From assembly GCA_032622095.1 (NCBI GenBank), contig CP136066.1, forward strand, positions 231,574,961 to 231,638,960: a stretch of DNA of 64,000 bases. Direction: 5' to 3'. The stretch is from Siphonodentalium dalli (taxonomy: Eukaryota > Mollusca > Scaphopoda > Gadilida > Siphonodentaliidae). The notes under the pieces were generated by a model that made no database searches, was not told the DNA's origin, and saw nothing but the letters and a program-made list of their open reading frames with translations. Made by a program: the position numbers and the translations under genes. Below are positions 1-10,778 of the stretch, piece by piece. Every line of letters begins with the position of its first letter. Position 1 is the first letter of the stretch.

Positions 1-575
1 GCATAGTGAGAGTAAAATCGTGTTTCGCATCGCATCGTGATAGTAAAATCGTGATTCGCATCGTGATAGTAAAATTGTGATTCGCATAGTGAGAGTAAAA
101 TCGTGTTTCGCATCGCATCGTGATAGTAAAATCGTGATTCGCATCGTGAGAGTAAAATCGTGTTTCGCATTGTGAGAGTAAAATCATGTTTCGCATCGCA
201 TCGTGATAGTAAAATCGTGATTCGCATCGTGATAGTAAAATCATGATTCGCATCGTGTTAGTAAAATCGTGATTCGCATCGCATTGTGATAGTAAAATCA
301 TGATTCGCATAGTGAGATTAAAATCGTGATTCGCATAGGAGTAAAATCATGTTTCGCATCGCATCGTGATAGTAAAATCGTGATTCGCATCGTGATAGTA
401 AAATCATGATTCGCATCGTGATAGTAAAATCGTGATTCGCATTGCATTGTGATAGTAAAATCATGATTCGCATTGTGATAGTAAAATCATGATTCGCATA
501 GTGAGAGTAAAATCGCGATTCGCATTGCATTGTGATAGTAAAATCGTGATTCGCATTGTGATAGTAAAATTGGGA
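1..575. repeat. 26-bp minisatellite (HDHD2 intron 2)
   Basis: About twenty imperfect copies of a roughly 26-bp unit built on GCATCGTGATAGTAAAATCG. Many units carry an extra 5 bp from duplication of the GCATC step. Variants alternate GATAGT with GAGAGT, and CGTG with CATG. The array runs off the left edge, so its full size is unknown. It lies downstream of the HDHD2 exon at 712-920 on that gene's strand and so should be intronic. The long reading frame across it is just the repeat read through, not a protein. Confidence 0.93.
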
Positions 576-660
576 TTTGCATCCTATCATGAAGGTCTGA
601 ATCATTATAGCTCTCTCTTCAAACTATTTTGAAAATTTGCCACCTATAAAGGGGAGTGAT

Positions 661-690
661 GGTGGGGGGGGGGGGGTGTGGTTGGGGGTA
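661..690. repeat. poly-G tract
   Basis: A G-rich run, with 13 uninterrupted G from about 664, sits about 20 bp beyond the HDHD2 exon 2 donor. On the gene's own strand it is C-rich. It is likely length-variable. Confidence 0.8.
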
Positions 691-711
691 TATCGATATT
701 TATCTATTTAC

Positions 712-920
712 CTTTGAAATCATCCAAGGCCCTTTCATCAAGCATGAGGTAGGGACGGATATTTCTTGAATGGATAAGATCTCGAGCTGCCGTCAGTGAT
801 GTGAAGATCTCTTTGAGCTGTATACTGAATCCCAGCTGTGATAGGCGCCTGTGTAAACATTGCTTTGATTCTTTTGTTGTGTTTGTGACAAATTTTATAT
901 TCAAACCTGTTTTTCGAAGT
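712..920 (-). CDS. HDHD2: HDHD2 exon 2 (HAD-like hydrolase), partial gene
   Basis: This 209-bp internal exon encodes residues 37-106 of an HDHD2-type haloacid-dehalogenase-like hydrolase, plus the first base of Gly107. The peptide contains FVTNTTKESK, where the Thr/Asn-rich stretch is HAD motif II, then EIFTSLTAARDL, RPYLMLDERALDDFKG. This order is characteristic of animal HDHD2. The acceptor is ATTTCAG before position 920 and the donor is G|GTAAAT after 712. Entry phase (2) and exit phase (1) fit exon 1 at 13321-13430 exactly: the split Lys codon is AA+A. The family is a predicted cytosolic phosphatase with a cap domain. About 150 C-terminal residues, including the motif III Lys and motif IV Asp, must lie left of the window. 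Identification is from motif memory, but the sequence match is long. Confidence 0.93.
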
Positions 921-1027
921 CTGAAATTTAGAAAATAATAAAATTGAGACATCAAAAATGATAAAGCCCATCAGCTAAGTAGTCAAAAGGATTGGAATGG
1001 GTGAATTTGGTTAATATTTTTTCAAAC

Positions 1028-1113
1028 AAAACTAAAACCCATACAGACGAAGGGTACGTGACACACAATAAAAACTAAAACCCATACAGACGAAGGGTAG
1101 GTGACACACAATA
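1028..1113. repeat. 43-bp tandem duplication
   Basis: Two adjacent 43-bp copies start at 1028 and 1071 with AAAACTAAAACCCATACAG. They differ at one base (GGGTACG versus GGGTAGG). This is a recent local duplication with no gene content. Confidence 0.9.
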
Positions 1114-1230
1114 AAAAAAACCTGGGCATGAGTTATGATAAGTGATTGGATCATTGCCAGAAAAGTTAATGGAATAAAAGCTGATTGGAACAGATTGGAA
1201 CCTACAAAAGTTTCAAATAGAATTGAGATA

Positions 1231-1362
1231 CAGTAATGCCCTAAATAATCGACTCCTTAACCACAGCAGAAGTATGGGTAATTTTTCAGGATTTAGTCGG
1301 AAATATGGATTGTTGCCATTCATTGGAAAGCATTAAGGAGTTGATTATTTAGGGCAATACTC
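1231..1362. mobile_element. MITE family A, short form
   Basis: A short foldback element. The left terminus is CAGTAATGCCCTAAATAATC after TA. The right end is its inverted copy (AGGGCAATACTC), also next to TA. Compared with the 213-bp copies at 4029 and 15570, most of the right arm is missing, so this is an internally deleted form. The TA flanks and short inverted ends suggest mobilisation by a Tc1/mariner-type transposase; no transposase is present in the window. Confidence 0.8.
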
Positions 1363-1374
1363 TATAAGACAAGT

Positions 1375-2130
1375 GCACCGCTGGGCGGAGGTAACGCCCC
1401 CGACTGTACAATCAGAGAAACTTTCTGGTTAAGCGCTATAAAAATGCCACATGTTGTTCTATATTAGCTTCAAATTTGGTCTGGTGCCACAAAAATAGAA
1501 GGAAAACTGAATTTTCTAAAAAAAAAAACTGAATTTTTTAAGTCGAAAAAGGGTCATAACTCTCACAAAAATTATCCGATTGAACCGAAATTTTACCTTG
1601 ACCTGTATTGCGATATTGGTAATACACGAAAAAACGGGTTTTGCAAATAAACAATCCAAAATCTGGAAACAAAAAAAAGTAGCAGAAAACCTGAATTTTC
1701 TAAGTCCAAAAAAGGGGCGTAACTCTGGAAAAAATGGGCGGACAAAACCACGGCTATGGGGAAATCTTGTCCCCCCGGCTGGTCTATTGGCATACCAAAG
1801 ATCAACTGAATTGAATTAGCGAAACCAAAGTTATGAGTTGAAACGTTCGTATGCCACAAAAAACTGAATTTTCTAAGTCCAAAAAGGGGCGTAACTCTGG
1901 AAAAAATGGGCGGACGAAACCGCAGTTATGGGGAAATCTTGTCCCCCCGGCTGGTCTATTAGCATACCAAAGATCAACTGAATTGAGTTAGCAAAACCAA
2001 AGTTATGAGTTGAAATGTTCGTACAGACGGAAGGACGGAAGGACGGACGGACGGAAGGACAGACGGAAGGACGGAAGGACGGACGGACGGAGGGCTCCAC
2101 TATATACCCCCAAATCTCCATCGGAGATCG
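1375..2130 (+). mobile_element. Non-coding dispersed repeat with microsatellite tail
   Basis: AT-rich non-coding repeat containing two 173-bp direct copies, starting at 1691 and 1864. Each copy carries AAAGGGGCGTAACTCTGG and ATCTTGTCCCCCCGGCTGG. It ends in a GACG/GAAG microsatellite (2023-2092) and then CTCCATCGGAGATCGGGGGC, an imperfect hairpin before CATAATAA. I recall similar modules (GGGGCATAACTCTG, GGACGGACGG, GGGGGCATAA) as very common in bivalve genomes, so this is probably a non-autonomous transposon. Which superfamily I cannot tell. Confidence 0.6.
2023..2092. repeat. GACG/GAAG microsatellite
   Basis: Seventy bases of GGAC and GGAA tetramers, with one 30-bp block duplicated, inside the dispersed repeat at 1375-2130. 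Confidence 0.92.
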
Positions 2131-2229
2131 GGGGCATAATAAGGGTTAATATAATACAAATTTTATCAGAAGATATTTGGAACCGCCTTGTTTTCCTGTT
2201 ACGGTATTCCAGTTTTCTCAATTAAAGTG

Positions 2230-2700
2230 GAATACTCATGAATATTCTAGAATATTTTGTTCGATATTCAAGTCTTAAATTTATTCCTGGTACTATAACA
2301 TGAATATACTGGAAAAAACAGTAAAACAATGTAAAATCAGTGAAATTTATGAATTATTTATCTAGAATGAACATTAATAACAAGAATTTTGTCACTTTGC
2401 AATAAATTAGAGAAGAATAACTTTGAATATTTTTGTTTCTGAGGAAAGTATGAGACTGGAATATTAAACAGGAATTTAGTTACTTTGCAGATTTGTCAAC
2501 ATATTAAAACAGAATTACCTTTAATAATGTGGATTATTCTAGAATATCCCTACAATTGCAATATTCCCGCTTATTCCAGTTTTCAAATTTTCTATGATGT
2601 TCGTGTTTATTCTATTCGAATTATATTCAAGTTTACTCATGGTGCCATATACCATTCTAGAATATTCTTGAATTTAATAATATTCGGGAATAATTCTTAG
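2230..2700. other. AT-rich stretch with recurring TTCTAGAATATT
   Basis: No gene seen. The palindromic core TCTAGA within ATTCTAGAATATTC recurs four times (about 2246, 2361, 2536, 2654) among many AATATTC motifs. It may be a degenerate tandem or foldback repeat. Confidence 0.5.
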
Positions 2701-2730
2701 TCATGATAGCGGGGCTATTTTCATGTGAAA

Positions 2731-2834
2731 AGAGTTTTTCGATGAATGGCAACAAGCCATATTTCCGACTAAATCCTGAACAATTACCCATAATTCTGCT
2801 GTGGTTAAGGAATCGATTATTTAGGGCATTACTG
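2731..2834. mobile_element. MITE family A, right arm only
   Basis: Carries only the right arm: ATGAATGGCAACAAGCCATA, then GATTATTTAGGGCATTACTG, ending at TA (2835-2836). The left arm is absent, so this is a truncated copy. Confidence 0.8.
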
Positions 2835-2836
2835 TA

Positions 2837-3383
2837 CGTTGTAATATAGTCTATTATAAAGCCTTAGAATAAATTTTATTTTACTGTCTGACATTTTGTC
2901 AGGCACCAAACAGACATGGTCTGACATTTCAAATTAAGCCTGACATGTCTTTTTTATCACCCAAAATAATGCCAAGTGAAATTAACAATGATGTATTAAC
3001 CCCCAATTATGTTCCTTTTCTCAATTGTCACTTTTTTACTATAAATAATGCAATCTGCCCACCCTGGCCACAACATCAAACATGCTTGCCAATTTCATGT
3101 TCAATTCTAAGGTTATAGAAATTGTCAATTGCTCTGTTCCTGGTGCTGTTACTAGTACCATGTAAGGGTATGCCTATCATTACAACCATATGACTGTGTG
3201 GAACGCAGGACAGTAGTATGTTATAACTTGACCGGGAGGTAAAACCATAAATTTCCATAAGTTCTAATAATCATACACCTTAAAAACCCAGATTTTGGCA
3301 AAACAAATAATTAATAACTACTCTTGAATAGAATAAATTTGATTTAAAGATAGAGTTATTCCCCCTACATTAACTGAGATTAA
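2837..3383. other. Gene-free intronic stretch
   Basis: No reading frame of note. Around 2882-2950 a TGTCTGACAT motif recurs, and an inverted TGTCAGACAG occurs near 3945-3955. An older element of about 1.1 kb may therefore enclose the 3384-3853 insertion, but the ends are too short to be sure. Confidence 0.4.
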
Positions 3384-3853
3384 AGGTACTCAACCCGTAA
3401 AGAGGGTCCCCATCTCAACAGATTCCAACAACAACAATCCGATCAGAGGGTGCTATATTACTATTGCTTTGGCTTTGGGGGTAAAAAATATTTGATTCGA
3501 GTCGAGGAACCCATCAAACAAAGCTCAGAGTTATTAGATATTGATTTTTCAAATTTGTTATTATTCTCGAGATAAGTACTAATAACTGCCGTAATCTGCT
3601 CTGGATGTGTACTCAAAATCTATTCAAACAGACAAGGATGGATAACTCTAAAATCAAGTGGTAATTTTAATGCAATTTTGACTGAGTTCTGGACCAGATA
3701 GTATTCCCGATAATGAAAAATAATAGATTTCTAAAATCGATATCTAACAAATCTGAGCTTTGATGTGTGACTTCCTCGACTCGAATCAAATATTTTTGAC
3801 CCCCGAAGCCATTGAAATAGTAATTGAGAGGAGTTTTATCGGGTTGAGTACCT
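3384..3853. mobile_element. TTAA MITE family B, copy 1
   Basis: A 470-bp element between TTAA (3380-3383) and TTAA (3854-3857), with inverted ends of about 15 bp, AGGTACTCAACCCG. A second copy with the same ends and interior lies at 7851-8330. The TTAA duplication points to a piggyBac- or Kolobok-type transposase acting in trans. It has no coding capacity. Confidence 0.85.
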
Positions 3854-4028
3854 TTAACAGCATACTTTATCAATTTATTTTGCAAAATATCACATTACCA
3901 GTGATATGTTCCTTTAAAATACATCAATAATTCAATCTGAGATTATGTCAGACAGTTTCAACGCAGAGCCTGACAACCTATAAAAATTTGAATTTGGCGT
4001 CTGCCAATTGTCTTTTTCAGACCATCTA

Positions 4029-4241
4029 CAGTAATGCCCTAAATAATCGACTCCTTAACCACAGAAGAATTATGGGTAACTTTTCAGGATTTAGTCGAAA
4101 ATATGGCTTGTTGGCATTCATCGGAAAGCTCTCTGTGAGAGCTTTACGATGAATGGCAACAAGCCATATTTTCGACCAAATCCTGAAAAGTTACCCATAA
4201 TTCTGCTGTAATTAAGGAGTATATTATTTATGGCATTACTG
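4029..4241. mobile_element. MITE family A, full snapback palindrome
   Basis: A 213-bp near-perfect inverted repeat with arms of about 100 bp and an apex near GAAAGCTCTCTGTGAGAGC. It starts CAGTAATGCCC and ends GGCATTACTG, between TA dinucleotides. A transcript would form one long hairpin. It lies next to segment G (4244-4406). The same A+G pair occurs inverted at 15421-15783. Confidence 0.9.
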
Positions 4242-4243
4242 TA

Positions 4244-4406
4244 GATGCGGATCGAAAATCAGGTTGATACAGCTATTTGTTGAGATCCCTTTCCTAATTG
4301 CATGCATCCCATATGGATCCCCAAACAAATAGATGAATGTACTGATGAGTGTTGTCTGCTCACGGCTCTGTGGGGCTCACTGTGGGTTATTTAGGGCATT
4401 ATTATT
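4244..4406. repeat. Dispersed segment G, copy 1
   Basis: Non-coding segment with GATCCCCAAACAAATAGATG and GTGGGGCTCACTGTGGGTT. It recurs in inverted orientation at 15421-15569. The right edge (ATTTAGGGCATTATTA) looks like another family A terminus, so G may be an interior fragment of a larger compound element bounded by A ends. Confidence 0.7.
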
Positions 4407-4477
4407 CATCTGGATTCAGAAAAAATAAGCAGATGACAGATATAAATACAAATGCAAAAGAGGTCCTATTTATTGGA

Positions 4478-4536
4478 GGGAAATGTTCAGATAATAAGTT
4501 CAACAATTTGTTGAATTTATTATCAGAACATTTCCT
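4478..4536. repeat. Inverted satellite fragment forming a hairpin
   Basis: GGAAATGTTCAGATAATAAG here is the reverse complement of the satellite core that follows at about 4513 (TTATTATCAGAACATTTCC). The two are separated by a loop of a few bases, giving a stem of about 28 bp. It marks the left edge of the 68-bp satellite. Confidence 0.85.
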
Positions 4537-7500
4537 AAGGCATAACTAACTACACATCAATAAGTATTTAGTATAGAAAGGTTTAAACATAATATCTGAA
4601 CATTTCCTAAGAGATAACTACTCATCAATGAGTGTTTGGTATAGAAAGGGTTAAACTTATTATCTGAACAATCCCTAAGAGATAAATATTCATCAATGAA
4701 TGTTTAGTATAGAAATGGTTAAATTATTATCTGAACATTCCTAAGGCATAAGTACTCATTAATGAGTGTTTATTATAGTCTTTATAGAAAGCTAGGGTTA
4801 AACTTATAATCTGAACATTTCCTATGGGATAACAACTCATCAATGATGCTTTGTATAGAAAGGGTTAAACTTATTATCTGAACATTTCCTATGGGATAAC
4901 TACTCATCAATGGTTCTTTAGTATAGAAAGGGTTATACTTACTATCTGAACATTTCCTATGGGATAACTACTCATCAATGGTTCTTTAGTATAGAAAGGG
5001 TTATACTTACTATCTGAACATTTCCTATAGGATAACTACTCATCAATGGTTCTTTAGTATAGAAAGGGTTAAACTTATTATCTGAACATTTCGTATGGGA
5101 TAACTACTCATCAATGGTTCTTTAGTATAGAAAGGGTTAAACTTATTATCTGAACATTTCCTATGGGATAACTACTCATCAATGGTTCTTTAGTATAGAA
5201 AGGGTTAAACTTATTATATGAACATTTCCTATGAGATAACTACTCATCAATGGTTCTTTAGTATAGAAAGGGTTATACTTATTATCTGAACATTTCCTAT
5301 GAGATAACTACTCATCAATGGTTCTTTAGTATAGAAAGGGTTATACTTATTATCTGAACATTTCCTATGAGATAACTACTCATCAATGGTGCTTTAGTAT
5401 AGAAAGGGTTATACTTATTATATGAACATTTCCTATGAGATAACTACTCATCAATGGTTCTTTAGAATAGAAAGGGTTAAACTTATTATCTGAACATTTC
5501 CAGCGGGATAACTACTCATCAATGATACTTTAGTATAAAAAGGGTTAAACTTATTATCTGAACATTTCCAGCGGGATTACTACTCATCAATGATACTTTA
5601 GTATAGAAAGGGTTAAACTTATTATCTGAACATTTCCTATGGGATAACTACTCATCAATGATACTTTAGTATAGAAAGGGTTAAACTTATTATCTGAACA
5701 TTTCCTATGGGATAACTACTCATCAATGATGCTTTGTATAGAAAGGGTTAAACTTATTATCTAAACATTTCCTATGGGATAACTACTCATCAATGGTTCT
5801 TTAGTATAGAAAGGATTATACTTATTATCTGAACATTTCCTATGGGATAACTACTCATCAATGATGCTTTGTATAGAAAGGGTTAAACTTATTATCTGAA
5901 CATTTCCTATGGGATAACTACTCATCAATGGTTCTTTAGTATAGAAAGGGTTATACTTATTATCTGAACATTTCCTATTGGATAACTACTCATCAATGGT
6001 TCTTTAGTATAGAAAGGGTTAAACTTATTATCTGAACATTTCCTATGGGATAACAACTCATCAATGATGCTTTGTATAGAAAGGGTTAAACTTATTATCT
6101 GAACATTTCCTATGGGATAACTACTCATCAATGGTTCTTTAGTATAGAAAGGGTTATACTTATTATCTGAACATTTCCTATGGGATAACTACTCATCAAT
6201 GGTTCTTTAGTATAGAAAGGGTTATACTTATTATCTGAACATTTCCTATGGGATAACTACTCATCAATGGTTCTTTAGTATAGAAAGGGTTAAACTTATT
6301 ATCTGAACATTTCCTATGGGATAACTACTTATCAATGATGCTTTGTATAGAAAGGGTTAAACTTATTATCTGAACATTTCCTATGGGATAACTACTCATC
6401 AATGGTTCTTTAGTATAGAAAGGGTTATACTTATTATCTGAACATTTCCTATGGGATAACTACTCATCAATGATGCTTTGTATAGAAAGGGTTAAACTTA
6501 TTATCTGAACATTTCCTTTGGGATAACTACTCATCAATGGTTCTTTAGTATAGAAAGGGTTATACTTATTATCTGAACATTTCCTATGGGATAACTACTC
6601 ATCAATGGTTCTTTAGTATAGAAAGGGTTAAACTTATTATCTGAACATTTCCTATGGGATAACTACTCACCAATGATGCTTTGTATAGAAAGGGTTAAAC
6701 TTATTATCTGAACATTTCCTATGGGATAACTACTCATCAATGGTTCTTTAGTATAGAAAGGGTTATACTTATTATCTGAACATTTCCTATGGGATAACTA
6801 CTCATCAATGATGCTTTAGTACAGAAAGGGTTATACTTATTATCTGAACATTTCCTATGGGATAACTACTCATCAATGGTTCTTTAGTATAGAAAGTGTT
6901 ATACTTATTATCTGAACATTTCATATGAGATAACTATTCATCAATGGTTCTTTAGTATAGAAAGGGTTATACTTATTACATGAACATTTCCTATGGGATA
7001 ACTACTCATCAATGGTTCTTTAGTATAGAAAGGGTTATACTTATTACATGAACATTTCCTATGGGATAACTACTCATCAATGGTTCTTTAGTATAGAAAG
7101 GGTTATACTTATTATCTGAACATTTCATATGAGATAACTACTCATCAATGGTTCTTTAGTATAGAAAGGGTTATACTTATTATATGAACATTTCCTATGG
7201 GATAACTACTCATCAATGGTGCTTTAGTATAGAAAGGGTTATACTTATTATATGAACATTTCCTATGAGATAACTACTCATCAATGGTTCTTTAGTATAG
7301 AAAGGGTTATACTTATTATCTGAACATTTCCTATGGGATAACTACTCATCAATGGTTCTTTAGTATAGAAAGGGTTATACTTATTATCTGAACATTTCCT
7401 ATGGGATAACTACTCATCAATGATACTTTAGTATAAAAAGGGTTAAACTTATTATCTGAACATTTCCTGCGGGATAACTACTCATCAATGATACTTTAGT

Positions 7501-7546
7501 ATATAAAGGTTAAACTTATTTTCTGAACATTTACATGGGATAAAAT
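4515..7546. repeat. 68-bp satellite array, about 45 units
   Basis: Head-to-tail units of 68 bp with core ACTTATTATCTGAACATTTC, then GGGATAACTACTCATCAATG and GTATAGAAAGGGTTA. Two main unit types differ in the segment after CAATG: GGTTCTTTAG (68 bp) and GATGCTTTG (67 bp). They are interspersed, most clearly between 5700 and 6850. Outer units (4515-4850 and 7430-7546) are more diverged than the centre, as expected for unequal exchange. There is no coding content; frames through it are artefacts. Confidence 0.96.
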
Positions 7547-7690
7547 AGGATTCTTCTCAATTTATAGATCTGACCATAACCATTTATGTTTAATAGCAAG
7601 AATAAAATATAAAATAAATTTGCCCGCCCCTCCCAATGTTCCAAAAAATGTCCTATTAGAATCTACTAATTTATTTATATTGGTCATATG
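7540..7690 (-). repeat. Single-unit copy of the 52-bp-repeat element
   Basis: Reverse-complement relative of 14745-15050: shared GACCATAACCATTTATGTT, AAATTTGCCCGCCCCTCCCA and ATTTATTTATATTGG in the same order. This copy has one 52-bp unit where the other has four. Confidence 0.7.
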
Positions 7691-7850
7691 AATATTGCAA
7701 GTTATATTTCTTATATAATGTAATAAACATTCTTTGGTACTTAAAGATAAGATAAATTTTATTTAAAAGTCGGAGGTATTTAAACATATTACAAACACAA
7801 GCTCTGAAGAGCTTTCGACCAACTGTAAAACATATACATATATAAATTAA

Positions 7851-8330
7851 AGGTACTCAATCCGATCACAGGGTCCCCATCTCAACAGATTCCAACAACA
7901 ATAATCCGATCAGAGGGTCCTATATTACTATTTCTTTGGCTTTGGGGGTAAAACATATTTGATTCGAGTCGAGGAACCCATCAAATAAAGCTCAGAGTTA
8001 TTAGATATTGATTTTTGAAATTTGTTATTTTCTCGAGATGAGTACTAATAATTGCCTTCAACTGCGTAATCTGCTCGAGATGTGTACACCAAAACACTAT
8101 TCAAACAGACAAGGATGGATAACTCTAAAATCAAGTGGTAATAATAACGCAATTTTGACTGTGTTCTGGGACAGAAAGTATTCCCGATAATGAAAAATAA
8201 TAGATTTCTAAAATTGATATCTAAAAAATCTGAGCTTTGATGGGTGGCTTCCTCGCCTCGAATCAAATATTTTTGACCCCCGAAGCCATTGAAATAGTAA
8301 TTAAGAGGAGTTTTATCAGATTGAGTACCT
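7851..8330. mobile_element. TTAA MITE family B, copy 2
   Basis: A 480-bp element flanked by TTAA (7847-7850 and 8331-8334) with the AGGTACTCAA ends. It is collinear and highly similar to 3384-3853, including GACCCCCGAAGCCATTG and the TTTGATTCGAGTCGAGGAA motif that is itself repeated in inverted orientation. Confidence 0.87.
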
Positions 8331-8334
8331 TTAA

Positions 8335-8900
8335 AACATACATAGCACAGGGTATCATATCAATTTTATGCAAATTAAAATAAGTTGAATCATAGTTAAA
8401 ATACCTAACTGACAACAGCTAAAATTTTATCTATCAAGTACTAAATTTCTAATTTATTTAAAAAAAACAGAAAACAAATAAAAACACCAGAGAAATCAGT
8501 ATTTATAATTTAAATTTGTCACTTCCAGTAATATAAGAGAAAAAGGGAATTTGAATTAACTTGAATTTCATGTTTCTGGGTTTCGGAAAGGAATTTTACC
8601 AAAGGAATAAATATAGTTTATAATCAACTTCGAAAGATATATTTCCTTATTAAAGTATGTGTTGAAATTTCTTAAGAATGTTAAGATCAATTTCAGAGTT
8701 ACCGGTACCGAAACTTGGTTTGATAGTGAAACCATTTGAAATCTTTAAGATCATTTAAGAATGACATACCGGTATTCGTAAAAATAGGCACTAATATTTT
8801 TGATGAATGAAAGTGAGAGATGTTGTGCATAAATTATTGCAAATTAAGAGATGCAACCTACATGATTGTGAGAATAAAACCTATAATACAGAAAACTAAA
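8335..8900. other. AT-rich intronic stretch, nothing recognised
   Basis: No reading frame, tandem repeat or inverted ends that I can support. Two ACCGGTA motifs near 8701 and 8767 are the only GC-bearing spots. Confidence 0.5.
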
Positions 8901-8904
8901 AAAT

Positions 8905-9240
8905 GTAGCAAATTTGGTGCCATGCTACCAGATCAATGTGCATTCAACACAGAAACTACTCAGATGTCCCCCTGAGATACATACATGTATGTATCACAAA
9001 GGCGACATACAGGAAATTCCTGCAAAGCCAGAAGGTGGCTATGGGTTCTGTTTTGTTTTCGCAGCCCTCTACAAAGATATTATAAGCAAAGGGCCCACCT
9101 ATGAAATGGTGGCAGAGTGAGCTTACTCAAACACAGAATCCAAAGACCTCCTCTGGATGAATGCACTAACAAAAAAATATAAATAATACTTCAGCTTCTC
9201 TGGCACCTACTGCAATCCAGTACTCCAGAGACTCCCAAAC
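8905..9240 (+). pseudogene. Possible decayed coding remnant, unidentified
   Basis: A 66-codon frame (from about 8914 to a stop at 9118) contains GDIQEIPAKPEGGYGFCFVF and DIISKGPTYEMVAE. It continues in the same frame past the stop with AYSNTESKDLLWMNALTKKY. GC content is higher than in its surroundings. The composition resembles former coding sequence, perhaps of a transposon, but I recognise no family. It lies inside HDHD2 intron 1 on the opposite strand. Confidence 0.25.
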
Positions 9241-9262
9241 CCCCCTGCTAGCATATGGTATA

Positions 9263-9397
9263 CAGTAATGCCCTAATTAATCGACTCCATAACCACAGCA
9301 GAATTATGGATAACTTTTCAGGATTTAGTCGGAAATATGGCTTGTTGCCATTCATCGGAAAGCTCTCCCAGAGAGTCGATTAATTAGGGCATTACTG
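9263..9397. mobile_element. MITE family A, short form
   Basis: A 135-bp copy with both termini (CAGTAATGCCCTAATTAATC and its inverse) between TA dinucleotides. The right arm has collapsed to the terminal 25 bp, like the copy at 1231. Confidence 0.87.
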
Positions 9398-9429
9398 TAC
9401 CTGTATGTCAGAAATATATCAAATACATG

Positions 9430-10270
9430 TATATGCCACTACGGACACACACTGCAGCAGCACTCCGGACCATCCCAGGACATAACCAAGGATTTTAAAT
9501 GATTAAAATTTGATTGCGTCCTGATATGTTCCAAAAGGCTGTTCCAGAGGATGGGGGCAGCATATTTAAAGGACCTTTTACAGCCCTGTGCCAATGCATT
9601 CTCTTATATATGCGAGTCGACCATAGGTCGCCTCACATATATAAGAGAATGCATTGGCTTAACACATATTAAAAATTATAAAATTGTCAAAGAATGTAGA
9701 AAAATATTATAAAAATTGTTAAAAAATATAAGAAAAAATTATAAATTTTTAGGCCAATGCATTCTCTTATATATGCGAGGCGACCTATGGTCGACTCGCA
9801 TATATAAGAGAATACATTGGCACAGGGCATAACTGTAACCATCACAATGTGGTCGATGAACCGGTTCCAATGATATCCATATTTGTATGGTGTTATTGAG
9901 ACAGACCAAAGATATTTTAGGCTGTTGAAGCTTTATTTGGGCGTTTTTGGCCGGTTTGTTGGGTAAAGGGTTAAAGGACCTTTTACCATATGTCACAAGA
10001 TTGAATCTGCAATTGGATACCTAAAACTATATTTCGTGTTCTTCCAATGAACTAAGTCCTGTAAGCACATATAATAGGTGACAACTTATTTAAGATTCTA
10101 AATGTTTCAATAGCCATAGTCCTTAGTCTTCGTACTTTGAGGGATGGTATCTTGGCTTTGAGGAATAGGTCTTCATAGGATGAAAAGTAGTCATTATATA
10201 TAAAGCATAGTGCTCGAAATTGAAAGCCTAGTACTTTAAATTGTTGTCTGGATTAATGCAAAACATACAT
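9430..10270 (-). pseudogene. LINE ORF2 3' remnant, interrupted
   Basis: Read on the minus strand from about 10235, broken frames give QFRALCFIYNDYFSSYEDLF, then KIPSLKVRRLRTMAIETFRI, LNKLSPIICAYRT, and after a frameshift PLKYAAPILWNSLLEHIRT. This is the usual C-terminal tail of a non-LTR retrotransposon reverse transcriptase: SYE-L-KA, LR--A-E-FK-L and AAP-LWN-LP--IR motifs. Stops and frameshifts show it is dead. The MITE at 9583-9970 has inserted between the halves, cutting just before the AAPILWN part. Confidence 0.75.
9583..9970 (-). mobile_element. TTAA MITE family C, copy 1 (left end lost)
   Basis: Same interior as 12651-13042, in the same orientation: two 67-bp palindromes (9591-9657, 9754-9820) facing each other across an A/T-rich spacer, then GATATCCATATTTGTATGG and the right terminus TTGTTGGGTAAAGGG next to TTAA (9971-9974). 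The left terminus CCCTTTACCC is missing. Instead AAAGGACCTTTTAC is present on both sides of the element. Confidence 0.85.
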
Positions 10271-10436
10271 CTGATATGGGCTAAATATCTTAATAACAAA
10301 CACCTGTTACTCTGATGATGGCCAACAATAAATTGAGGTAGAGGGCTTAAATAACACTGGCTGATAACAGGGTATCCACTTCATCAAACTGTCACTTTTA
10401 ATTTTGTTCCCAAGAGGGGAGATGTCATTGATTTAA

Positions 10437-10757
10437 AGGTGCCATTACAGGATTGAGCTTTATCAAGCAAGGAACTCCCATTAATGTCAAGTAGCAGTTA
10501 ACCAACAGAATTCTATCAGATGAAAACCACATGTGTACTTCACAATATTGGAGTGGAGTTAGTAAATACAATGTAATTTATTTGGTGATACACTGTGTCC
10601 CACAGACCAGTTCATTATAATTGGCAGTCTTGTGAAAGATTTCCTGATAAAACAGTGTGTTAAAAAATTTGCTGGGCTGTGTAATATGAACATCCAAGAT
10701 TACCCTGTGGATACTGTTTGGAGCTTAATGAAACAAGCTTAATGGTGTAATGCCACC
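10437..10757. mobile_element. TTAA-flanked MITE, about 321 bp
   Basis: Ends AGGTGCCATTACA and TGTAATGCCACC are inverted with one mismatch and a one-base offset, flanked by TTAA (10433-10436, 10758-10761). The interior is non-coding. Only one copy is in the window, so the family rests on the ends alone. Confidence 0.6.
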
Positions 10758-10778
10758 TTAAGATATTTATCTGATTAA

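Noticed and set aside
1-600. CRISPR-like array at the left edge
   Set aside because: The units are directly adjacent with no unique spacers, and the genome is clearly eukaryotic. It is a minisatellite.
5925-6131. Repetitive frame in the 68-bp satellite
   Set aside because: Satellite read-through; other stretches of the array are closed in the same frame.
9739-9996. Frame containing CQCILLYMRVDHRSPRIYKRM, also at 60806 and 61127
   Set aside because: It is the shared 67-bp palindrome read through; the same peptide arises on both strands in unrelated elements.
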